A stretch of DNA of 20,776 nucleotides, taken from positions 1-20,776 of the forward strand of contig JAJISI010000009.1 of the NCBI GenBank assembly GCA_022848805.1. The letters are read 5' to 3'. This document shows positions 7,761 through 14,549 of the stretch, piece by piece. The notes under the pieces were generated by a model that did not search any database, was not told where the DNA came from, and was given only the letters and a program-made list of their open reading frames with translations. How positions within the stretch are numbered: position 1 is the first letter of the stretch; each line of letters opens with the position of its first letter. Position numbers and translations under genes: made by a program. The DNA comes from Thermoplasmatota archaeon (lineage in GTDB: Archaea; Thermoplasmatota; Thermoplasmata; UBA10834).

Positions 7761-8153
7761 CTATGGTTTCGGAACGAAGACGTACAGTGTTGGCACTCGG
7801 TTCTTGAGCCCGGTCCAATACCCGCAGGTCTTACACTTATAACCCATCGTGACCGACCCGCCGTAGACCGTGAGGTTCTTTATCCTCTCGGTTCTGCCGC
7901 CGCAGACGGGGCAGGCGCCTGCGGAAGTCTTCTCCCTCGTGTCCCGGCATCGAATCTCGACAGAGGCGAGACCGTTCCCCAACGCTAGCTTCCTTACCCG
8001 CTCCTCGCTGATGGCGTAATCCGAATCGTGCCTCCTGAGGGAGCGCAGCACAAACTCGGTCAGTTTTCGCTGGGAGTTGATGATACCATACCTGCTCAGA
8101 ACATCCCTGATAGCCTCCACAACCTCGGTGTCAGACGGTATCTTGTAGGCCAT
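7761..8153 (-). CDS. HTH-like/Zn-ribbon protein of unknown function
   Basis: A 130-aa basic protein. Residues about 7-60 are helical and end with SEERVRKLALGNGLASVEIR, which could be a helix-turn-helix. A zinc ribbon follows with CPVCGG (81-86) and CKTCGY (107-112). The short C-terminal strand TLYVFVPKP closes the protein. The layout (helical domain plus rubredoxin-like zinc knuckle) is common in small archaeal nucleic-acid-binding proteins, but I do not recognise a named family. It is divergent from the cPGS-like gene, with a 157-bp gap between them, and 60 bp upstream of the ACT-domain gene. Confidence 0.6.
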   Translation of the reverse strand: MAYKIPSDTEVVEAIRDVLSRYGIINSQRKLTEFVLRSLRRHDSDYAISEERVRKLALGNGLASVEIRCRDTREKTSAGACPVCGGRTERIKNLTVYGGSVTMGYKCKTCGYWTGLKNRVPTLYVFVPKP

Positions 8154-8267
8154 CGGAGCGGGATGGCACTACGCTTACGAAAACCTTTCCACGCAGACCT
8201 ACGGGGTGCTGGCCAGCCCGACACGGTCCGTCCAGCATAGAGTTTCAGCGTCAGTCGGTCGGTAAAG

Positions 8268-8275
8268 AATATAAG
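8268..8275 (+). promoter_or_regulatory. TATA box for the cPGS-like gene
   Basis: AATATAAG lies about 39 bp before the ATG at 8311. Initiation about 25 bp downstream would leave a short leader holding AGGTGAAGAGGG, which includes the ribosome-binding site. The same core occurs upstream of radA. The rest of the 8154-8310 gap shows no gene. Confidence 0.5.
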
Positions 8276-8310
8276 AGAGCAATGGCTACAGCGAAACAGG
8301 TGAAGAGGGC

Positions 8311-9621
8311 ATGCGAACGAAAGTCATCATCATGGGGGCCGCGGGTAGAGACTTCCACAATTTCAACGTCTACTTCCGCGACAACGCCAACTACGAGGTC
8401 GTGGCGTTCACCGCGACGCAGATACCGAACATCGATGGACGGAAGTATCCTGCAAGCTTGGCTGGGAAACTCTATCCGAAAGGCATCGACATTCACCCGG
8501 AGTCGGATCTATCACGGCTCATAAGTGAGGGATGTGTCGAGCAGGTGATATTCGCTTACTCTGACATACCTCACGTAGAGGTCATGCACAAGGCCTCGCT
8601 TGTGAACGCCTGCGGTGCAGACTTCCGACTGATGGGAGCGGACCAGACATCCCTAAAGGCCAAGGTTCCGGTGATCGCGGTATGCGCTGTGAGAACCGGC
8701 TCCGGAAAATCGCAGACGACGCGGGCCATCGCCTCTGCGTTGATCGGCAAGGGAAAGAGAGTCGTGGCGATCAGGCACCCGATGCCGTATGGCGACCTCG
8801 AGAAGCAAGCGGTCCAGAGATTTGCCGCGTATGACGACCTGGACAAGCACGCGTGCACGATCGAGGAACGCGAAGAGTACGAGCCGCACATAGACATGGG
8901 AATGGTCGTCTATGCCGGGGTCGATTATGAGAAAATACTGAGGCAGGCGGAGCAGGAGGCGGATGTGGTCCTCTGGGACGGGGGCAACAACGATACGCCG
9001 TTCTACGCTCCGGACCTGCACATAGTCGTCGCCGATCCTCACAGGGCAGGTCATGGAAAACTCTACCATCCTGGGGAGACAAACATGCGGATGGCAGATG
9101 TCATCATCATAAACAAAGTCGACACAGCAGACCCGAAGGGCGTGGAAGCCGTTAAGGCCGTCATCGCTGAGCTCAATCCGAAGGCCAAGGTTGTGACAGC
9201 GGCGTCTCCGGTCACGGCCGAAGACCCAGGGGCAATCAAGGACAAGCGGGTCCTGGTAATCGAAGACGGACCGACGGTGACGCATGGTGAGATGACCTTC
9301 GGAGCTGGCATGATAGCTGCAGAGAACGCTGGTGCTAAGGCCATCATAGACCCAAGGCCTTTCGCGGTTGGATCGATCAAGGCGACCTTCGAGAAGTACT
9401 CTCATCTGGAGAATGTGCTGCCGGCCATGGGCTATGGGGATAGACAGGTTGAGGAGCTCGAGAAGACCATCAACGCATCGGACTGCGACATCGTCGTCTC
9501 CGGCACACCGATAGATCTGAAGAGGATACTGAAGAACGTGAACAAGCCCATAGTCAGGGTGAGATACGACCTTCAGGTTAAGGGAGAGCCAAGCCTGGAC
9601 GACGTTCTGAGAGGAATCTGA
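8311..9621 (+). CDS. cpgS: Cyclic 2,3-diphosphoglycerate synthetase-family P-loop protein
   Basis: A 436-aa soluble protein. The N-terminal Rossmann-like domain opens KVIIMGAAGRDFHNFNVYFR (4-23). A P-loop follows, VCAVRTGSGKSQTTR (about 124-138), then VVLWDGGNNDTPFYAPDL and VIIINKVD, which resembles the NKxD guanine-specificity motif. Length and motif order match the cyclic 2,3-diphosphoglycerate synthetase family described from hyperthermophilic methanogens, which makes the thermoprotectant cDPG from 2,3-diphosphoglycerate with ATP. Homologues occur in many mesophilic archaea and bacteria, where cDPG production is unproven, so the activity here is uncertain. AGGTGA precedes the ATG at a good distance. 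No 2-phosphoglycerate kinase gene is visible nearby. Confidence 0.75.
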   Translation: MRTKVIIMGAAGRDFHNFNVYFRDNANYEVVAFTATQIPNIDGRKYPASLAGKLYPKGIDIHPESDLSRLISEGCVEQVIFAYSDIPHVEVMHKASLVNACGADFRLMGADQTSLKAKVPVIAVCAVRTGSGKSQTTRAIASALIGKGKRVVAIRHPMPYGDLEKQAVQRFAAYDDLDKHACTIEEREEYEPHIDMGMVVYAGVDYEKILRQAEQEADVVLWDGGNNDTPFYAPDLHIVVADPHRAGHGKLYHPGETNMRMADVIIINKVDTADPKGVEAVKAVIAELNPKAKVVTAASPVTAEDPGAIKDKRVLVIEDGPTVTHGEMTFGAGMIAAENAGAKAIIDPRPFAVGSIKATFEKYSHLENVLPAMGYGDRQVEELEKTINASDCDIVVSGTPIDLKRILKNVNKPIVRVRYDLQVKGEPSLDDVLRGI

Positions 9622-9637
9622 CACCGCTCCGGGAAGG

Positions 9638-9645
9638 GTTTAAAC
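9638..9645 (+). promoter_or_regulatory. TATA box for tRNA-Leu
   Basis: GTTTAAAC lies in the purine-rich context GGGAAGG-GTTTAAAC-CGG, centred about 28 bp before the first tRNA base (9670). This is the expected spacing for archaeal transcription starting at or just before the tRNA 5' end. Confidence 0.6.
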
Positions 9646-9669
9646 CGGACCGTGTGGATTACCGGCCTC

Positions 9670-9776
9670 GCGGGAGTAGCTAAGCCTGGACAAAAGCGCA
9701 GGACTTAAGGTCCGAGCGCATCGGATGGGCAATCCTGTCTCGCAGGAGTCCGGGGGTTCAAATCCCCTCTCCCGCA
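9670..9776 (+). tRNA. tRNA-Leu (anticodon UAA) with a 22-nt intron
   Basis: A seven-pair acceptor stem joins 9670-9676 (GCGGGAG) to 9769-9775 (CTCCCGC), with discriminator A at 9776 and no encoded CCA. The D arm GCT/AGC encloses the leucine-type loop AAGCCTGGACAAA. The anticodon stem pairs CAGGA (9699-9703) with TCCTG (9733-9737). The loop reads CTTAAG, then intron, then A, so the anticodon TAA is at 9706-9708. The long variable arm has CTC/GAG (class II tRNA), and the T arm is GGGGG-TTCAAAT-CCCCT with one G-U pair. Without removing 9710-9731 the anticodon stem cannot form. The mature length is 85 nt before CCA addition. Leucine identity is supported by the anticodon, the long variable arm and the discriminator A. 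Confidence 0.95.
9710..9731 (+). other. tRNA-Leu intron with bulge-helix-bulge
   Basis: The 22-nt intron lies between positions 37 and 38. Anticodon-loop bases CUUA (32-35) pair with intron UGGG as a 4-bp central helix containing G-U pairs. The 5' bulge is AG|G and the 3' bulge is CA|A, each of 3 nt and cut after the second. The intron's inner hairpin is UCCGA-GCGCA-UCGGA, a perfect 5-bp stem. This matches the canonical substrate of the archaeal tRNA splicing endonuclease. Confidence 0.93.
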
Positions 9777-9865
9777 CATAGATTCGCATTAGTGTCGGCA
9801 CTGATTCTGAACAAACCATGAAACAGAACTGATGTGGCGTACCGTGGCAGAGTCCGCCTCTCATC

Positions 9866-12484
9866 TCAGCCTGACTCGGAAGGCATCCTATGCTTTCCGT
9901 TCGGAACAAGTATTTCGAACACCGCCCCCTCATCGGGCACTCCGATTTCCCTTATACTCATACCGGTGATGCCGAGGACCTCTCGAACCAAGAAAAGACC
10001 TAGGCCGCTATCCGTACCGTACCCTCGCTGGAAAATCTTCTCCTTCTTATCTGCAGGGATACCTATGCCGTCGTCCGAGTACCTGATCGCGACTGCGTCA
10101 TCCCTGGGTTCGAATTCCACGACCACCTGAGTTGCATTCTGTCCGTGCCTTCTCGTGTTGGTCAGCAAGTTCAGGAAGACCCTCTCGAACATAGGATCGA
10201 CCAACACCTCGAGGTCGCCCAACTTCTCCTTCACCTGCATACCCTCCATGTCGGTCACGGAAGCCGCACCTGCAAACTCAAGCCTGACCCTCGTCCACTC
10301 CGGGTCCTTCGTGCCCGCCTTCTGATAGCTACCCGCGAATTGAAGTTGTTCTGTAATCGTCCTGCAGGCCCTTTTCGCCGCCTCCATGTGCTCGGCCCTC
10401 TCACGGTCGTTGCTGTCATCCTCCGCTAGCGAGAGATATCCAGATAGAATCCCTATCTGGTTGATGGCATCGTGTCTTGTTATGGACCCCATCAGGCTCA
10501 GCTTCTCGTTTGCCTGCTCGAGCGCCTCCTCCGCTTCCTTGCGCTCCGTTATATTCCTGGCGATGGCGAAAGCGCCGATGGTTCTGCCAGACCGGTCCTT
10601 CACAGGGGAGATCGTCAACGAGACGTCCACCATCGAGCCGTCCTTCCTCATCCATACTGTCTCGAACGGCTGTCCGCGGATTCCCCCCTTGGCTCGCCCG
10701 AACTCCCGGTAGTACTCATCCAGTCGGTCGGGCGGTATCAACATAGATATGGGCCTTCCCACGGCCTCATCGAGAGAATAGCCGTACATAGACTCAGCAG
10801 CGGGATTCCATGTCTGGATCGTGCCGTCAGTGCTCTTGCTGATTATGGCATCCGTAGAGGAGTCGACCATCGACGCAAGTCGTTCAATCTCCAGGGCGGT
10901 TCTCCTGCGCTCGGTATTGTCCAGAATAACCCCCTGAAGCTTCGTGACGTTCCCCTCCGGGTCACGACGGACATAGACGTGGGCATCGATGAACAAGGTC
11001 TCCCCACTCTTTGTCAAACCCTGATATTCCATGCTAAACAAATCGTCCCCAGCACGGATGTGCTTCTCGATCCCCTCCATCACATCTTCCACACCGTCAG
11101 GATGAATGACTTCGGCAAACGTAATCCTACCTGAGCTGAACTCATCAGGCGTGTAGCCGAACTGTGTCACGTTGTCAGAGACGAATTCAACGTTCCAGGG
11201 GGGGCTCGGATTAATCTGAAAAACAACGACAGGACTGGCGTTGACTATCTTCTCGAATGCTTCTCGACTACTAAGAGCCTCGGAAAGGGCCTCTTCGATC
11301 GATCTCCTGGAGGCGAGGTCTACGAAGATGCATACCGCTCCCTGATATTCGCCGTCTCCTACTATGGGAGATGCTTTGAAGCTCACGAACTGTCGTTTTC
11401 CGATTCTGTTCTTGAACTCGTAATCGATCTCGACATCATTCCCGCTTCTGCAGAGCTCCAACGCTTCGCTGGCGAGTTTCCGCCCGTCATCAGTGACAAA
11501 CTCCGAGAACGACCGCCCTATCATCTCCTTGGCGGAGCACGCCATCATCTGTGCCATCTTCGGATTGATGAAAGATATCTTGTCATCCTTGTCTACGGAC
11601 CATATGCCCTCGTCCACAAGCTCCACAAGCTGCCGGTGATTCTTCTCGCTGACCTCAAGAGCCATCTTCATGATGATGCGCTCCGTCGAGTCAAGGACAA
11701 AGATCATGCTCGCGCTCGTCCGCCCTTTCTCATCGGGCACGGGATAATAACCTACCTCGAAGTACCTCGTCTTCCCAGATTCCCCGTCCAGATAGGGCAT
11801 CAGATTATTCGGACTGATGCGACCCTTCAGCACACCCTCCACTTTGCCACGCTCAACGATATCTGACAGAAGAGGGGTTGACTCCAGAGAGAAGGGGCGG
11901 CCTGTCGCATCCTCGCTTCCTATGCCGGTTAACTTGGCGATTCCATCGTTCCATATGGCGACCTTGCCGTCAGCCTCCAGGACGAGGATGCCAACCATAT
12001 TCATGTCGACGATGAGTTTGTAGAGGTCTCGCTCTCCCTTGAGCTGCCTTTCAGCTCGTCTGCGGCCGGCCAAGTTCCGGATGACCACCGACAACTCTGC
12101 GAATTGCACTCTCATGTCTCCGCTCTTCTCCACATGGAAGTCGGCTCCTGCATCGAGCGCTTCGATCACGGCATCGTCCATGCCTTTTCCAGTCATCATA
12201 ACGAACGGAGCACGGATGCCGCGTGACCGAACCTCCTTCAACAGCTCGATCCCGTCCATCTCCGGCATCCGGTAATCGCACATGATGACGTCGTACTCGT
12301 TCGTATCCAAACGAGCGAGGGCATCCTTGCCAGAATTCACGGCATCTATCGATTCGATACATCCTTCTTTGAGGAATTTAACGGCCAGTTCTGCGAAGTC
12401 GCTATCGTCATCTATCAGAAGCATCCTTGTGGAATGCGGTTCGCTGGCCACCTCAGAGGGGCTGGCTTCGGGGGGGTAAGCCAT
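9866..12484 (-). CDS. Soluble hybrid sensor kinase: REC, four PAS domains, histidine kinase
   Basis: An 872-aa protein without membrane helices. Residues about 19-137 form a receiver domain with an acidic pocket (D25-D27), phospho-acceptor D70 in MCDYRMPEMDG, and K120. Four PAS domains follow at about 151-268, 281-392, 408-525 and 536-646; NITERKEAEEALEQAN is the typical exit linker. The kinase core has the H-box SITRHDAINQI (H671), N-box LNLLTNTRRHG (N776), G1 SDDGIGIP and G2 GYGTDSGLGLFLV. The N-terminal receiver and the RHD-type H-box are common in euryarchaeal cytoplasmic kinases. It probably senses an internal signal such as redox state, or takes phosphate from another kinase. No separate response regulator is next to it. 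The ATG at 12484 is preceded by GCGAGG. No ligand can be read from the sequence. Confidence 0.9.
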   Translation of the reverse strand: MAYPPEASPSEVASEPHSTRMLLIDDDSDFAELAVKFLKEGCIESIDAVNSGKDALARLDTNEYDVIMCDYRMPEMDGIELLKEVRSRGIRAPFVMMTGKGMDDAVIEALDAGADFHVEKSGDMRVQFAELSVVIRNLAGRRRAERQLKGERDLYKLIVDMNMVGILVLEADGKVAIWNDGIAKLTGIGSEDATGRPFSLESTPLLSDIVERGKVEGVLKGRISPNNLMPYLDGESGKTRYFEVGYYPVPDEKGRTSASMIFVLDSTERIIMKMALEVSEKNHRQLVELVDEGIWSVDKDDKISFINPKMAQMMACSAKEMIGRSFSEFVTDDGRKLASEALELCRSGNDVEIDYEFKNRIGKRQFVSFKASPIVGDGEYQGAVCIFVDLASRRSIEEALSEALSSREAFEKIVNASPVVVFQINPSPPWNVEFVSDNVTQFGYTPDEFSSGRITFAEVIHPDGVEDVMEGIEKHIRAGDDLFSMEYQGLTKSGETLFIDAHVYVRRDPEGNVTKLQGVILDNTERRRTALEIERLASMVDSSTDAIISKSTDGTIQTWNPAAESMYGYSLDEAVGRPISMLIPPDRLDEYYREFGRAKGGIRGQPFETVWMRKDGSMVDVSLTISPVKDRSGRTIGAFAIARNITERKEAEEALEQANEKLSLMGSITRHDAINQIGILSGYLSLAEDDSNDRERAEHMEAAKRACRTITEQLQFAGSYQKAGTKDPEWTRVRLEFAGAASVTDMEGMQVKEKLGDLEVLVDPMFERVFLNLLTNTRRHGQNATQVVVEFEPRDDAVAIRYSDDGIGIPADKKEKIFQRGYGTDSGLGLFLVREVLGITGMSIREIGVPDEGAVFEILVPNGKHRMPSESG

Positions 12485-12515
12485 TGTCCTCGCACAATCA
12501 AGGGCTCAGCAAACC

Positions 12516-12523
12516 TATTAATC
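12516..12523 (-). promoter_or_regulatory. TATA-like box for the hybrid kinase
   Basis: Minus-strand GATTAATA lies about 35 bp before the ATG at 12484 and would give a leader of under 15 nt. It is the most AT-rich run in the 173-bp gap between the kinase and the 49-aa Zn-finger gene; the rest of the gap shows no gene. Confidence 0.4.
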
Positions 12524-12657
12524 TTATGCCTAGGTCGATGCCGGACGCAGTTCCGGCTTGAAGCCTCAACTAAGATGCGGCCAGTCAAGTCCACGATCAC
12601 GTCAATCTCAAATCAATCGGTCAAAAGTACGACCGTTGAGAGTCTCAGGGCGGGCGA

Positions 12658-12807
12658 TCATCTCCTCATGAAGCGGGTGTAGTGACAGACCGGGCACTCC
12701 AGGCCCTTGCCTTCTACTTCTACAAGCTTCACGTGCTTCCTATGTTTCTCGCACTCAGGACACATCTTGTCCTTCTCGACGTTATCCATGTGTTCCAATC
12801 CGCTCAT
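12658..12807 (-). CDS. 49-aa double-CxxC zinc-finger protein
   Basis: The short open frame runs from ATG (12805-12807) to TGA (12658-12660). Its translation starts MSGLEHMDNVEKDK and carries CPEC (16-19) and CPVC (38-41) separated by a basic segment KHRKHVKLVEVEG, then ends HYTRFMRR. Two CxxC knuckles about 18 residues apart form a complete zinc ribbon, which argues that it is real despite its size. It resembles tiny archaeal Zn-ribbon proteins thought to bind nucleic acid or ribosomal components. It lies 64 bp downstream of GGGP synthase on the same strand and may be the last gene of that unit. The ribosome-binding site is weak. An internal ATG at residue 7 is an alternative start. Confidence 0.75.
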   Translation of the reverse strand: MSGLEHMDNVEKDKMCPECEKHRKHVKLVEVEGKGLECPVCHYTRFMRR

Positions 12808-12871
12808 CTCAACCGTCGCATGACATCCGCACGTTCAGGTAAAAACATTACCACGTCCTGGTTCGTGACAA

Positions 12872-13606
12872 TCACTTCAAGTCATGCACAGTCCGGACCA
12901 ACGCCCTGAGCGATTCCTCGAACTCGCCATCTTCCACGAGGGTCCCGGTAACTATGATGTCAGCTCCAGCCGGTGCCGCGTCTTGTGCCCTCTCAGGATC
13001 GGTGATACCTCCTCCGACGATCAGCGGCACTCCGATGCTGTCCTTCACAGCGCTTATCATCGCGGCTGGTACGGGGGATGGCGCACCGGAGCCGGCTTCC
13101 AGGTACACCATCGACATGCCAAGATATTCCGCCGCGAGGGCGTATCCAAGAGCTCTTTCGATGTCGTCTCTCCTCACAACGTCAGCCTCGCCGACCTCTC
13201 CGACCTTCATGCCAGGATCAACGACGATGTATCCCATGGAAAGCGTCTCGAGACCCAGTCTCTTTATTACCGGTGCTCCGCGCGAGTGTTCCCCTGTGAT
13301 GTTTCTCGGGTTCTTCGAGTTGAGCATACTCATGAAGTATATCGCATCGCACCTCTGTGCGATGGCATTCGCCCGTGATGGAAAGTAAATCACCGGGAGT
13401 TTGCATCTCGCTTTCATCTCGTCGACGGTCTGGTCGAGGTTCTCCTGAGTTATCCCAGTGGAGCCTCCAACCATGATTGCGTCAGACTCCGCAGCTTGTG
13501 CTTTCGACGCGATCTCTCCAGCCACGTCGACAGACTGTTTCGCGGGGTCCACTAATGTCATGTGCATCTTATGCGCAAGCAGGGTCTGATTGATGTAATC
13601 CTTCAC
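12872..13606 (-). CDS. Geranylgeranylglyceryl phosphate synthase
   Basis: A 244-aa TIM-barrel enzyme of the PcrB/GGGPS family. It joins geranylgeranyl diphosphate to sn-glycerol-1-phosphate, the first committed step of archaeal ether-lipid synthesis. Key blocks are HMTLVDPAKQS (15-25), IMVGGSTGIT, YLEAGSGAPSPVP, and the phosphate-binding VGGGITDPERAQDA followed by GADIIVTGT. The start is GTG at 13604-13606, 2 nt after the stop of the UbiA gene, with GGAGGG about 11 nt upstream inside that gene; translation is probably coupled. The order matches the pathway, since the neighbour performs the next step. Euryarchaeal-type features fit, but the group is not resolved by eye. Confidence 0.93.
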   Translation of the reverse strand: MKDYINQTLLAHKMHMTLVDPAKQSVDVAGEIASKAQAAESDAIMVGGSTGITQENLDQTVDEMKARCKLPVIYFPSRANAIAQRCDAIYFMSMLNSKNPRNITGEHSRGAPVIKRLGLETLSMGYIVVDPGMKVGEVGEADVVRRDDIERALGYALAAEYLGMSMVYLEAGSGAPSPVPAAMISAVKDSIGVPLIVGGGITDPERAQDAAPAGADIIVTGTLVEDGEFEESLRALVRTVHDLK

Positions 13607-13608
13607 CC

Positions 13609-14457
13609 TCAGAGAATCCCTCCGAACAAGAACGCCACCAGAGCGATGAGCATGGCCAGCTTAATCACCTTCTGCCCTCTCTCAGGGTCTTCGAAGTGTA
13701 TCAGAGAGCTATATATAAAGATTCCATCGGCGAGCACGACGAACGGGATATACCAGATAGACAGCAGCGAGAGTAGGTAGGGTGCTGGGCTGAGTGCAAC
13801 CGCCCCAATCAGAGACAAAGACGCGAGGATTCCAGCGTTCCTAGCGCCCAGCCTCATCGGAAGCGTAGTTCTGGCGCCTTTGTCTCCTTCCAGGTCCTGG
13901 ACATCCTTGACGACCTCCCTTCCAAGGGTCGCCAGGAACGCAAGCAGCGCCAGTATCCATGCCAGGTCGAGGCCGTCGACGGACGCGCCGCCGAAAAGGA
14001 ACACGGCCCCGGTTAGCCAGCTTATCGCCAGGTTGCCCATCAAGCCCTCGGACTTGAGGAACACCTCGTAGGCTAGCATGACCCCGACGGAAGCCACGAC
14101 GATAATGAATGAGGGCACGCCGATGACGAACCCTCCGGCTGCGGAGAGAGCGAAGAGAGCTGACGACATGAGGACTGCGCCAGAGGGCGACACCAAACCA
14201 CGAGGGATCGGTCTCGATGGATGTGCTACTCTGTCCACCTCACGGTCGAAGTAGTCGTTCAGGGAATTACCGGCCCCTGTGAACGCAGCGACGACGAGCA
14301 TCGAGAGGATTACCTCTGTCAGATGGTCCCACACACCCTCGGACCCGACGCATATCACCGCGGCGAGCAGAACCCCGGCAGCTCCCATGGCACAATTACC
14401 AAGACGCATCATCGATATGAGTCCAGCAACAACGCCAGGCGCTCTCCTGGATGCCAT
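13609..14457 (-). CDS. UbiA-family digeranylgeranylglyceryl phosphate synthase
   Basis: A 282-aa integral membrane prenyltransferase with about eight or nine hydrophobic helices. The two Asp-rich Mg/diphosphate motifs are present: NDYFDREVDRVAHPSRPIPRG and, later, DVQDLEGDKGARTTLP. The context beside GGGP synthase makes DGGGP synthase (second geranylgeranyl ether) the best call within UbiA; other UbiA prenyltransferases are less likely. The frame is open to 14517, but ATG 14457 (MASRRAPGVV) is preferred: a CCTTATAT box lies 27 bp upstream, predicting a leaderless transcript, and that box would fall inside a longer gene. It is the first gene of the lipid operon. Confidence 0.88.
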   Translation of the reverse strand: MASRRAPGVVAGLISMMRLGNCAMGAAGVLLAAVICVGSEGVWDHLTEVILSMLVVAAFTGAGNSLNDYFDREVDRVAHPSRPIPRGLVSPSGAVLMSSALFALSAAGGFVIGVPSFIIVVASVGVMLAYEVFLKSEGLMGNLAISWLTGAVFLFGGASVDGLDLAWILALLAFLATLGREVVKDVQDLEGDKGARTTLPMRLGARNAGILASLSLIGAVALSPAPYLLSLLSIWYIPFVVLADGIFIYSSLIHFEDPERGQKVIKLAMLIALVAFLFGGIL

Positions 14458-14480
14458 CGACTCTGGCACATCCTGTGCGG

Positions 14481-14488
14481 ATATAAGG
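14481..14488 (-). promoter_or_regulatory. TATA box of the lipid operon
   Basis: Minus-strand CCTTATAT is centred 27 bp before the ATG at 14457. That places the start of transcription at or next to the start codon, so the mRNA is probably leaderless. There is no ribosome-binding site before this ATG, which agrees. Confidence 0.6.
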
Positions 14489-14517
14489 GTTTTGAACGGA
14501 GTCCATATGAAAAACAT

Positions 14518-14525
14518 TATGTAGG
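14518..14525 (+). promoter_or_regulatory. Candidate TATA element of the site-2 protease gene
   Basis: TTATGTAG lies about 29 bp before the ATG at 14550. No clear ribosome-binding site is present, so a leaderless transcript is plausible. The match is weaker than at the lipid operon. Confidence 0.4.
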
Positions 14526-14549
14526 GATGTCCTGTTCGTCCGTCCTGGA

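Noticed and set aside
8653..9624. A 323-aa open frame on the minus strand opposite the cPGS-like gene
   Set aside because: It is a shadow of the well-supported P-loop gene on the plus strand; its translation is rich in Arg, His and Cys and has no motifs.
9701..9715. Reading the tRNA-Leu anticodon arm as GGAC-TTAAG-GTCC without an intron
   Set aside because: It gives only a 4-bp stem with a 5-nt loop and leaves the downstream TCCTG unpaired; the intron model gives a full 5-bp stem and a perfect bulge-helix-bulge.
10472..11134. A 220-aa plus-strand frame inside the hybrid kinase gene
   Set aside because: It is antisense to conserved PAS domains and has no recognisable domain or start signal.
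14458..14517. A start at 14517 for the UbiA-type enzyme
   Set aside because: The added 20 residues would cover the TATA box, and the family begins near MASRR.
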